The notes under the pieces: generated by a model
The model's input: the letters and a program-made list of their open reading frames with translations, nothing else
Databases searched by the model: none
What the model was told of the DNA's origin: nothing
Shown here: piece by piece, positions 34,471 through 42,900 of the stretch
Layout of the letters: each line of letters begins with the position of its first letter
How positions within the stretch are numbered: position 1 is the stretch's first letter
Position numbers and translations under genes: made by a program
Source of the DNA: Mogibacterium sp.
Lineage (GTDB): Bacteria > Bacillota > Clostridia > Peptostreptococcales > Anaerovoracaceae
NCBI GenBank assembly: GCA_017512365.1
Contig: JAFWGQ010000030.1
Span: 1-47,602, forward strand
DNA: 47,602 nucleotides
Reading direction: 5' to 3'

Positions 34471-34944
34471 TTATTCTAACTCAGAACCGCACTCGAGGCA
34501 ATAAGGAGTTCCTTTCGGATTCAGCATGCCGCATTCCGGGCACACGCTCATGTCCGCTTCATCGACAGCGTCGGTGACCCTGATCCTGACTCCGGCGTCC
34601 AGCTTTTCCGCTATCGACCAGGCATAACTGTTGATCTTCAGGTCCTGCCTGTATATCTTCCCGCCTGCTGTGCTCCCGATCTTCCGGCACCCTTCCTCGT
34701 AATCCGTCTCCTCTTTCCAGAAGACAGCGATGACATCGTGCACGCCCTGCCTGTCGGTCACCATCATCAGCAGCTTCACTTCGCCGCAGCTCATCATCGC
34801 ATATACGGAATCATCCAGAGGCAGGACTCCGAAGTCGATCGGTCTTCCCCGGTCATTCAGGAAGACCGCTGTCCTCCCGGCGATCTTCATCCCGCTGAAC
34901 ACGCGCGCCTTCTTATTGATAATGAGATAGTTGTTCCTGAGCAT
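34471..34944 (-). CDS. small protein with C-terminal zinc ribbon
   Basis: The 157-residue protein has no membrane segment. The first 125 residues look like a mixed beta fold (VFSGMKIAGRTAVFLNDRGRPIDFGVLP). The last 25 hold a zinc-ribbon motif, CPECGMLNPKGTPYCLECG (C-x2-C ... C-x2-C), of the kind found in many Clostridia proteins that bind nucleic acid or partner proteins. GGAGGAGAGC precedes the ATG, and the patatin gene's stop lies just upstream. I do not recognise a named family for the N-terminal part. Confidence 0.65.
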   Translation of the reverse strand: MLRNNYLIINKKARVFSGMKIAGRTAVFLNDRGRPIDFGVLPLDDSVYAMMSCGEVKLLMMVTDRQGVHDVIAVFWKEETDYEEGCRKIGSTAGGKIYRQDLKINSYAWSIAEKLDAGVRIRVTDAVDEADMSVCPECGMLNPKGTPYCLECGSELE

Positions 34945-34959
34945 GCTCTCCTCCGGTCA

Positions 34960-35799
34960 TTATTCCACGAAAGCTCTGATCGCCTCCGCATCCTCATAGC
35001 CTTTATGATACAGCGCGGCGATCCTCTCAGGATCTCTTGTGAGCGTCTTCATGCCGTTTATGCTGTCCGGCGCCACGATAAGGACCTTGCCTTTTTTCTC
35101 ATACTGCTTTGCCAGCCAGAGCTCTGTGTTGTACCTTATCGCCCTCCTGCTCAGCGCTTCGGCCGCCTTCGGATATCTGCGCCTGATAAGAGCCGCAGCC
35201 GGAAGGTCCTTCTTCGGATCCCGTTCGAAATCCTTCGGCCTCGTAAGTATCACAACGACCTTGTCGCAGCCCGCCTCAAAGCAGTGCTCCAGGGGGATGG
35301 GATCCGCGATGCCTCCGTCGTAATACCTCGTGCCGTCGACGTAATACGGCCTGTTCACGGCAGGGACGCAGCTGGATGCCTTTATGGCTCCGTAATCGTC
35401 CTGCTTCATGTCCGTCTTGTCGAAATAGTGCGGCTTTCCCGTGAGTGCGCTTGTCGCGACGATCTTGAATTCAGCGGGGTTCTCAAGCGACGACCTGAAG
35501 TCGAGCGGGTACTCGCCGCCTTCGTTCGACAGTTCCCCGTACGCGTACTCCAGATCCACGAAATTGCCCGTCCTGACGTAATTGCCGAAGCTCATGCACT
35601 CATCGCGCATGTCGTATTCGGTATAGAAGACATAATTGCGCCCGCGCTGCCCGGCCAGGTAGGACACGACATTCGCGCTGCCAGCCGAAACGCCCGCGCA
35701 GTAGTCGAAATGTACGCCGTTGTCCATGCACCAGTCGAATACGCCGGCTCCGTACGAGGCTCTCATGCCGCCTCCGACATCTATAACTCCGATCTTCAT
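34960..35799 (-). CDS. patatin-like phospholipase family protein
   Basis: The 279-residue protein shows the patatin catalytic set: an N-terminal glycine-rich oxyanion loop (DVGGGMRASYGAGVFD), the nucleophile elbow GVSAGSAN (GxSxG) and the catalytic Asp in YDGGIADPIPL. No signal peptide is visible, so it should act in the cytoplasm or at the inner face of the membrane, probably on lipid acyl esters. Bacterial homologues such as YjjU/RssA are mostly uncharacterised. Length and motif order are complete. It sits between a metal-exporter-like gene and a zinc-ribbon gene on the same strand with short gaps. Confidence 0.88.
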   Translation of the reverse strand: MKIGVIDVGGGMRASYGAGVFDWCMDNGVHFDYCAGVSAGSANVVSYLAGQRGRNYVFYTEYDMRDECMSFGNYVRTGNFVDLEYAYGELSNEGGEYPLDFRSSLENPAEFKIVATSALTGKPHYFDKTDMKQDDYGAIKASSCVPAVNRPYYVDGTRYYDGGIADPIPLEHCFEAGCDKVVVILTRPKDFERDPKKDLPAAALIRRRYPKAAEALSRRAIRYNTELWLAKQYEKKGKVLIVAPDSINGMKTLTRDPERIAALYHKGYEDAEAIRAFVE

Positions 35800-35842
35800 T
35801 CTTATTGCTGTTTCCTTTTCCTTTTTATGTTCCGAATCTCTC

Positions 35843-36724
35843 TCAGACCTGCAGGGTGATGCCCATGAGATCGATCAGGCTGCCCCAGAATACGCCGAGC
35901 GCGAAAAGCACCGCGAGTATCGCGAGGTTCTCCCTGTGATGAGCGTTTGTCCTGAAGAGCACAAGCAGTCCTACTCCGGCTCCGGTGAGGAGCCCCGCCA
36001 TCAGCTGGCCCGTAGTCAGTATGCCTCCAAGATACATCTGCGTGACAGCCACCGATGCCGCGCAGTTGGGGATCAGCCCTATGAGCGCGGCTATTACCGT
36101 GCCCGCCAGAGGAGCTCCGCTGAACAGGGACGCCATCGCGTCTTCACCCAGGAAGCCCACCAGGAGGCTCAGGATAAGCGATATGATAAAGATGAACAGC
36201 GTGATCTTCAGGGTGTGCACGAGAGCCGAGCGGAATATGCCGCCCTCTTCATCTCCGCAGCCGCAGTGCTCCCTCTCGCACAGATCGTGTATGTGCTTGT
36301 CGGCGTGGACCCATCTGCGCGCCGCCCTCGAGCCCGCGTCTATCGCGATCCCGCTCACAAGCGCGATCACGAACTTGGCAAGAAGTATCCTTCCGATGGT
36401 GCCTGCCGGGACGGCCGAGGAGAGGAATATAGGGACCATCTCGTCAGAAGTCGAAAGGAACACCGCGATCAGCGTTCCCGCAGTGATGACGCCGCCCGAG
36501 TACAGGCTCGCCGCTGCAGCCGAAAAGCCGCACTGCGGCACGAGTCCGATGCCCGCAGCGATCACGTGCCTGAATCTCCCCATACGCGAAAGCAAGGCGA
36601 CAGACTGCTCTTCCGTCCTTCGTTCGAGCCATTCCATCGCCAGGTATGTTATAAAGAGAAACGGTATCAGCGTTGCCGTATCCTTTATCGTATCCAGTAA
36701 TGAGTCAGTTATTATTTCCTGCAT
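35843..36724 (-). CDS. putative heavy-metal exporter (ArsP_2-like membrane protein)
   Basis: The 293-residue protein has about eight to ten membrane segments in two related halves; each half carries a similar motif, GLVPQCGFSAAAASLYSGG near residue 60 and GLIPNCAASVAVTQMYLGG near 220. This inverted-repeat design with PQC/PNC motifs fits the ArsP_2 family ('putative 10-TM heavy-metal exporter', also listed as a putative manganese transporter). The loop between the halves is rich in His and Cys (HADKHIHDLCEREHCGCGD), which could bind metal. It starts 3 bases after the LytS-type kinase gene, so the two are probably translated together. Substrate unproven. Confidence 0.8.
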   Translation of the reverse strand: MQEIITDSLLDTIKDTATLIPFLFITYLAMEWLERRTEEQSVALLSRMGRFRHVIAAGIGLVPQCGFSAAAASLYSGGVITAGTLIAVFLSTSDEMVPIFLSSAVPAGTIGRILLAKFVIALVSGIAIDAGSRAARRWVHADKHIHDLCEREHCGCGDEEGGIFRSALVHTLKITLFIFIISLILSLLVGFLGEDAMASLFSGAPLAGTVIAALIGLIPNCAASVAVTQMYLGGILTTGQLMAGLLTGAGVGLLVLFRTNAHHRENLAILAVLFALGVFWGSLIDLMGITLQV

Positions 36725-36727
36725 CGG

Positions 36728-38035
36728 TCATTTGTTCCCGTTCTGATTTGCAGGAGGCCTGATAGTAACGATAGCGGTCGTCTTTCTGCCCGGCGAACTG
36801 GTTATCGTCAGCTCTCCTCCGACCTCGAGGCGTATCCTCTCACGCACGTTTGCCAGGCCTTCGTGTGTTACGTCCATGTCCCTGAGCTGCTTTACATCGA
36901 AGCCGACGCCGTCGTCTATGATCCGTATCTGCGATCCTCCGTCGGAGAGCCACCTGGATACTATCCTGACGGTGCCGCCTTCCTCCTTAGGCGCGATGCC
37001 GTGCTTGACGGCGTTTTCGACGAGCGGCTGTATCGACAGAGGCGGCACGAGGAAGTCCTCGGCCTCGATATCGTATTCCACAGTCAGTCTTTTGCCGAAG
37101 CGCAGCTTTTCCAGTTCGAGATAATGTCTTATCTCGCCGAGCTCCCACGAGAAGTTCACGAGTTCCTGCTTTTCCATGGTCTCGAGAGTGCTCCTCAGGT
37201 ACTCGGAGAAGGTTCCTATCGCCCTCTGGGCCTTCTGCGGATCGCTCTCGCAGAGATAATATATGGTCGTCAGCACATTGTAAAGGTAATGCGGCTTCAT
37301 CCTGCCCGTCGCGAGAGCGAGCCTCGCCCTGGTATCCGCCATTTCATCGTGTTCGGCCTGCATTGCCACATCCAGGTAATGCTGGGTGTAGATGATGCAG
37401 AACTCGATGACGATCAGAGGATAATACAGATCTACGCCGTACGCATATGGTTCCGCGAATGTCGCGATGAGCATCAGCAGCGGCATGGCGCTCAGTATGA
37501 GCGTGTGGCGTATGCCGATAGTTCTGTAGTACTTTATCAGGATAGCAAGAGTGATCAGTATGAGTATGAGTCCGCCAATCTGTCCTATCCTGAACGAGAC
37601 TCCGAGCCTGAGCGTGGAATCGCTTATCCTTTCAAAATCCTCATCTACCGTGGAAATGACCCAGAGCGTGGAGCCGATGACGCATACCACAAGCGAGATA
37701 TACACTACCGCCCTGTTCACCGGATGCGCGGGGTCGAGCTCTTCTATCTGCGCTCTGAGGTACTCAATATATAAATAGAAAACAATATAAACGCCTACAT
37801 GCGACAGCGAAAGGAGCACCACATTCAGCGGGTCTCTCAGTTCCATGCCGCGCATGCAGCAGCCCACATGGCAGAGCATGCAGACCGTCGCGACCGCGAT
37901 CTTCGAAAAGAACAGCCGCTGTGAGCGGTTGCTGAGCATGTCACTGCGGAAGCTCGTCATCATCGCGATCGCCACCAGGCTGCTGTAGCCCATGAGCGCT
38001 ATATTAACAGATCTGACTAATATCTCACTGGCCAT
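36728..38035 (-). CDS. LytS-type sensor histidine kinase
   Basis: I chose the ATG at 38035, with AAGGGAAAGC upstream and an 11-base overlap with the regulator gene; the frame extends further back but that part is the regulator's shadow. The 435-residue protein has seven or so membrane segments in its first 215 residues. A His_kinase (PF06580) core follows with the H-box GRMKPHYLYNVLTTIYYL, then an ATPase domain with PLVENAVKHGI and DDGVGFD. Kinases of this class usually signal to LytTR regulators; here the partner is a REC-SARP protein. The signal is unknown, but the multi-pass sensor suggests a membrane or peptide cue. Confidence 0.9.
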   Translation of the reverse strand: MASEILVRSVNIALMGYSSLVAIAMMTSFRSDMLSNRSQRLFFSKIAVATVCMLCHVGCCMRGMELRDPLNVVLLSLSHVGVYIVFYLYIEYLRAQIEELDPAHPVNRAVVYISLVVCVIGSTLWVISTVDEDFERISDSTLRLGVSFRIGQIGGLILILITLAILIKYYRTIGIRHTLILSAMPLLMLIATFAEPYAYGVDLYYPLIVIEFCIIYTQHYLDVAMQAEHDEMADTRARLALATGRMKPHYLYNVLTTIYYLCESDPQKAQRAIGTFSEYLRSTLETMEKQELVNFSWELGEIRHYLELEKLRFGKRLTVEYDIEAEDFLVPPLSIQPLVENAVKHGIAPKEEGGTVRIVSRWLSDGGSQIRIIDDGVGFDVKQLRDMDVTHEGLANVRERIRLEVGGELTITSSPGRKTTAIVTIRPPANQNGNK

Positions 38036-38819
38036 TGCTTTCCCTTGACTCCAGACTTCCGTGCGTGACTTCGGACCAGCTGTACTGCTGCATGTACTCG
38101 CCGTGATATGAATTGATGCCCTTCGCGTCTCCCGCAAGGTAGTCGAAGAAGTCGCACTTGACCTTGGCAGGGATGACTCCGATGCCGCCGCGCATGATGA
38201 CTATGGCATCCTCCGCGCCGACTCCCTTCAGGGTATCCACGAGGTCCTTCCTGAGCTGCTTGATGTAGCTGGTGCGGTCCTCGTCATCGTCCCAGAGGAT
38301 AGCCCTGATCTCGCCTATGTCCACTACCGCGCAGTTGCGGTCGATGAGGTATGCCAGCAGTTCCTTGGTCTTGGCATACTTGAAGTGCAGAGGCTTGCCG
38401 TCGAAGAAGACCTCGAAATTGCCGAAGGCCTGTACCCGGAGTCCCCTGTCATCGTTCTCGACCGGATGCCTCAGATCATCTATCTCTGTCATGACCTTTT
38501 CGCGGTTGAGAGGCTTAGTTATGTATCCGCTGGCGTGCAGGCTGAAAGCATCGCCGGCATACTGAGGATAAGCCGTCGAGAAAATAATATTGGTGTCAGG
38601 CGCGATCTTCTTGATCTTCTTGGCAAGCTCGACTCCGTTCATGCCCGGCATCTCTATGTCGAGGAAGGCTATGTCGAAGTGTCTTTTTTCGACCTCTTCA
38701 AGAGCCTCGGACGGAGTGCCGCATACCACCATGTCCGAGTTAGGGATGCAATCCGCGATGACTTTCGCGGCTCCGTCTCTGATGACCTGTTCGTCGTCTA
38801 CTACAAGTACTCTGATCAT
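38025..38819 (-). CDS. response regulator with receiver and SARP-like DNA-binding domain
   Basis: The 264-residue protein has a receiver domain (1-118) with VVDDEQ, phosphorylation site FLDIEMPG (about Asp54), and KPLN. An OmpR/SARP-type winged helix follows (about 128-225), recognisable from VQAFGNFEVFFDGKPLHFKYAKTKELLAYLIDR and the TSYIKQLRKDL recognition-helix region. A short tail lacks the large BTAD repeats of Streptomyces activators. SARP-type domains bind direct repeats 11 bp apart. Such repeats lie in front of the surface-protein genes nearby, and two imperfect boxes lie over its own promoter. It is the first gene of a compact run with the LytS kinase. Confidence 0.88.
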   Translation of the reverse strand: MIRVLVVDDEQVIRDGAAKVIADCIPNSDMVVCGTPSEALEEVEKRHFDIAFLDIEMPGMNGVELAKKIKKIAPDTNIIFSTAYPQYAGDAFSLHASGYITKPLNREKVMTEIDDLRHPVENDDRGLRVQAFGNFEVFFDGKPLHFKYAKTKELLAYLIDRNCAVVDIGEIRAILWDDDEDRTSYIKQLRKDLVDTLKGVGAEDAIVIMRGGIGVIPAKVKCDFFDYLAGDAKGINSYHGEYMQQYSWSEVTHGSLESRESNGQ

Positions 38820-38833
38820 GTCTCCACTCTTTC

Positions 38834-38889
38834 GTTATAAAACAGTTACATTTATGCTTATTATATTTGCAACTCCTGCAGTATTTCAA
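38834..38889 (-). promoter_or_regulatory. promoter of the REC-SARP/LytS operon with possible autoregulatory boxes
   Basis: On the minus strand TTGAAA (38884-38889), an 18-bp spacer and TATAAT (38860-38865) make a good promoter, start near 38853. On the plus strand GTTACA (38845-38850) and GTTATA (38834-38839) lie 11 bp apart around the start site. If a regulator binds there it should block rather than help this promoter. The promoter is well supported; the boxes are an inference from spacing. Confidence 0.7.
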
Positions 38890-38944
38890 GGAAGCAGGGG
38901 GTTTTTTTGAAAAAAACGGGGATTTTTAATACTTTTTTGCGGTC

Positions 38945-39000
38945 TGTAACCCTTCTGTCTCCCTATCCTAACCGTCGTGTGTCTGTGCCGTTGCTATACT
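38945..39000 (+). promoter_or_regulatory. promoter of the small CAP gene with degenerate 11-bp repeats
   Basis: TATACT (38995-39000) is a good -10, but the -35 position has no TTGACA-like sequence. Upstream, TGTAAC (38945), TGTCTC (38956), CCTAAC (38967) and TGTGTC (38978) follow at exactly 11-bp steps, spanning about -62 to -24. A missing -35 with boxes at this place is what an activator-dependent promoter looks like. The repeats are imperfect, so this is tentative. Confidence 0.4.
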
Positions 39001-39063
39001 GCAGCCATAAGCTAAGACTTATCCATCCCCCCGGATATATCACCAGCGAAAAGAGGTACAGAT

Positions 39064-39801
39064 ATGAAGACTATCAGAAGACTGGCGGTCGTGCTCACAG
39101 CCATACTGATCATTGCTCTCGCGGCGGTGACGGCAAGCGCGGCCGATTCTCATGTTACTTCCGTAGACATAAACAAAGACAGCGTTTCGATGAAAGCCGG
39201 CGCAAAGACAGGCCTCAGGATATCCTACAGCTATCAGGGCGAAAAGCCGGACACGAACGACATCCACTGGAGCAGCTCCAACGACGCCGTAGTCACAGTC
39301 AGCAACGGCACAGTCACAGCAAAAAAAGCAGGCACCGCAGAAGTGACCGTTGAATTCGAAGGCGAGACCGATTCCTGCACGATAAGCGTCAGCGCCCAGA
39401 AGCCGGCAGTCGTGAATACATCGCAGGCATACAGGCAGCTCAACAACTACCGCAGCCAGTACAACCAGCACGTGAAAAAGAGCTCCGGCAAGCTCGTGCC
39501 GCTCAAAAGAGACAGGAAGCTCGAAAAGATAGCTCTGATCCGCGCAAAGGAAATGGCTGAGACAGGAAAGTTCTCGCACACACGTCCGAACGGCAGGAGG
39601 GGCATCACCCTCGTCAAGGGCAACAAGGCCAAGGGCGAAAACATCGCCAGAGGACAGGAAACATGCGCTCAGGTCTCCGAAGCGTGGTACGCTTCCACAG
39701 GACACAGAGCAAACATGCTGAGAAAAAACTTCAGAAAGGTCGGCATCGCAGGGTACACCTACAACGGAACGACCTACTGGGCACAGATATACTCCTCTTA
39801 A
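39064..39801 (+). CDS. secreted CAP-domain protein with Big_2 Ig-like domain
   Basis: The 245-residue protein has a signal peptide (1-27, ending ASA), a Big_2 Ig-like domain (about 32-112, with WSSSNDAVVTVSNGTVTAKKAGTAEV) and a CAP/SCP domain (about 120-245). The CAP part shows FSHTRPNGRRG, GENIARGQ and AWYASTGHRANMLRKNF, close to the YkwD type. It should be secreted or wall-associated; function is unknown, though CAP proteins are common in the cell envelope of Firmicutes. Strong AAGAGGTAC-type site before the ATG. It is the reverse domain order of the large CAP protein at 22070, where the CAP domain comes first. Confidence 0.88.
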   Translation: MKTIRRLAVVLTAILIIALAAVTASAADSHVTSVDINKDSVSMKAGAKTGLRISYSYQGEKPDTNDIHWSSSNDAVVTVSNGTVTAKKAGTAEVTVEFEGETDSCTISVSAQKPAVVNTSQAYRQLNNYRSQYNQHVKKSSGKLVPLKRDRKLEKIALIRAKEMAETGKFSHTRPNGRRGITLVKGNKAKGENIARGQETCAQVSEAWYASTGHRANMLRKNFRKVGIAGYTYNGTTYWAQIYSS

Positions 39802-39840
39802 CAGAGGTGATATATAGGGGGATATGGCCATATGACCATA

Positions 39841-39876
39841 ACAAAACAGGAGGTTTCAAAGCCTCCTGTTTTGTTT
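39841..39876. terminator. bidirectional terminator between convergent genes
   Basis: ACAAAACAGGAGG (39841-39853) pairs perfectly with CCTCCTGTTTTGT (39863-39875). Either strand ends in a T-rich run. It closes the plus-strand CAP gene and the minus-strand giant surface-protein gene. Confidence 0.88.
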
Positions 39877-39931
39877 GGTTGGGGGATATAGTCTGCCGAC
39901 TTCACTTTCGCTATGCCGGTCTGACTCTTTC

Positions 39932-42900
39932 TTACTGCAGATCGCGTCTGCGTCTTGCTGCCATGATGATCAGCGAAAGAATGATAGCTGCAATCATGAT
40001 CCCGATATATGCGATGAGCCTTGTCTCATCTCCTGTCTTTACTCCACTGGATGCTGCCGGCTGCGAAGTTTCAGCTGTCCTGACGATGTCGGCGGAGCCT
40101 GCTTCGTTATCGTCCGTTCCGTCATCCTCGTAGTCTCCGAGTACATCGCTGTCTGCTGTATCCGTCGGAGCCACGATCCCGTTCTTTACCTCAGGCAGTT
40201 CTTCCCATACAGCGTAGAGGTCGTTTTCCCACCTGCCCGCCGCCGCGAGCTCATCCGGGAAGAAGTAGTCGCGTCCGGCCGATCTGACGTAGAGCCTCTC
40301 TCCTCCTGCACTGGTCCAGCAGACGAACTTATATGTCCTGCCGTCAAAGGCATATGTGTCGCTCCAGCCTGTATCCTTTATCGCCAGCACCCTGAACCAT
40401 TGGTTTACCTCCAGAGGCTCCGTTTCGAAGGTCCTGTTTTCTTCTCCTGCCGGATAATTCGTATGGTAGACTACAGTCGTATTCTGCTTATACGTTTCAT
40501 ATTTCGCTACGAGCGTGATCACATTGTCGCTTTTGCCGTCCGCACTGTCATTAACGTCGCTGACCCTGAAGGTGGAGCCTGTTATGAGCTTATCCTTTTC
40601 GGTTCCGACAGCCCAGCCGATGAAGCGGCTGTTTTTGCCTTCTCCAGGCTTTGCGCTGCCGACCGTCTTCGCGTCAGAGTCTCTGCGGTAGGCCTTCGGA
40701 TCCATGCCATCCACAAGGCCCTCAGGCAGAGTGCCGCCGTTCGCGTCATAGCGCACCTTATAGATATCTGTCGGCTCCCATACGGCTTTCAGGCGGTAGT
40801 TTTTCATTATCCTGGTGCTGAAGTCGAACCTGCTGACCGGCTTTCCCTCGTCATCACATTCATACCAGCCCCTGAATTCAAGTTCTTCGTTTTTAAGTTC
40901 CTCTGCACCCGGAAGGTTTTCGTACCCCTTCGTTCTTCCGTTTGCAGGGATGTCTGAGTCTGTAAGCACCGGATCTCCGTTGTCCGGATCATAGTCGACC
41001 CTGAATTTTTCCGGCGTCCACCTGTAATAGACTATCAGATCGCTGCTCGGCATTTTTTCCGGCATAGATCTAAGCTTTTTGCCCGACTTCGTATTATATA
41101 TCTCGATACCGTCGAAATCATAGCGGATGCCGTTTTTATCCTTGATCACATTCCACTTGCCTCCGGAAGGCTGCACTTCTGCGGCAGCATCAGTAGATTC
41201 TCCGAAGAGGACTTTGTGCTGCTGATCGGCTTCTTTGCAATCGTCGGCTATGTCCACCGCGCCGGCCTTCACCTGCACGTAAGTGATCGTGTATTCCGCA
41301 GGATACCAGTGGCATATCATCGGGAGCGGCTCGCCATCTTCGTACAGATATGCGAACTTTGTCTGTCCGTTTGACTGGAGTTCAGCATCAAGTTTCTTAT
41401 AACTGCCTGAGCTTTCATCGAACGGTCCCGTGACCTCTTTCAGCTCATATCCGCCCACGACCGAGCCGATCCTGAATTCGTGCTTTCGAGGCGACCGGTA
41501 ATTGATCGTGATCGGAGGATCATTTTCATCCACCTTTTTCCCGGCAGCATCATAGTAGATGTCTTTGATCTGGTGCGCCTTTTGACTGGAATTGTATTTG
41601 ACCAGTATCAGGCAGTCCGTCCCGTCAGCTGTGTCTTCTGCCGGGCGGAACGGATTATACATGTTGGACGCGTTGAACACCACCTGCTGTCCGGATGATC
41701 CGCGATACACCGCGTCGAACCACCAGTGAGTTCCCTCATCCAGCAGCTTCCGGATCCTCGGATTGTTGCCATAGGCCTTCGCATACATCCACTCGCCGTA
41801 CTTCAGCACCTGATCGCTCTGACCTGTGATCCAGTCTGTACCCATGAGAGTCCTGTAGTCATTATAGGCTGTCCGGTTCCTTTCCTTTGACAGCTGCGTG
41901 CCGCCGTTATATCCGTTTACCGGCATATTGTCCTTAGACAACTCCGGATCGAAGCGGAAGAACAGCTGGTAGCTGTCCAGGCTGTAGTAGACCTTTACAA
42001 CGGTATCCCTGTCCGCTATCACAGCCTTCGTGGAGTCGCCTTCGATGCATTCCCCGTTGTGATCGAATGCCGCGGCCTTTTTCCCTCCGTGATACACCTC
42101 GATGGCAGGGCAGCTGTCCTTGAATCCCGGTTTATCCTGTTTCGCGCCGGTCCCGTTCAGATGATAGTGATCGCTGCTGTACTTGTTCTTTCCATACTGA
42201 GCGAGTATAGCGCTGACCGGGATCGGGTTGCCTGTCTTAAGGGCGATCCCGTTGTTCGATGTCCACACGCTGTGCTCTTTTTCCGTATAGCTGTCGTTCT
42301 GCGCGTTCTCACGCATCACGCTGAGGATGAAAGAGTTCTCCGCCTCTTCCCATCCGGCGTAGAGGACAAGTTCGTTCTCCACGACATCGTTCTCAAGCCA
42401 TTTCTGCGAGTCATCATCCGCCGCTTCATCGCGGTACCACCCGGTGAAGCTATATCCCGCCCTGACAGGAACGTCGCTGAAATCGATCTTATCTCCATAC
42501 CGGACGCTGAGCGTAAGCGCTTCGCTTCCGGCAGCCTCGCCATTCTCATCCGCTGTTTTGAACTCTCCGCCGTTGGCATCGAGTGTCACTTTGAGATCAT
42601 CCCTGAAGACAGGCACGAGGTGGATGTCTGCGCCATTCACTTCGACGGCTGCTCCGGCGATGATATCTGTATCTGTCTTATCTTTCTCTCTCCATCCGAT
42701 AAAGCTCTGTCCCTCCGGAACGAGGCCCATATTTTCGAATTCTTCTTTTGTGATCAGCTCAACGACTCCTTTGTCAGCCGCTCTGGTCATGCAGACGGTC
42801 CCGGCATCACTGCTGGTATAGAAGATCCCATGCCAGCAGTCGAACGCCTTTACTACGTCGATAGTCTTATCCTCTGTCGCATCCTCAGGGACCATCGTGT

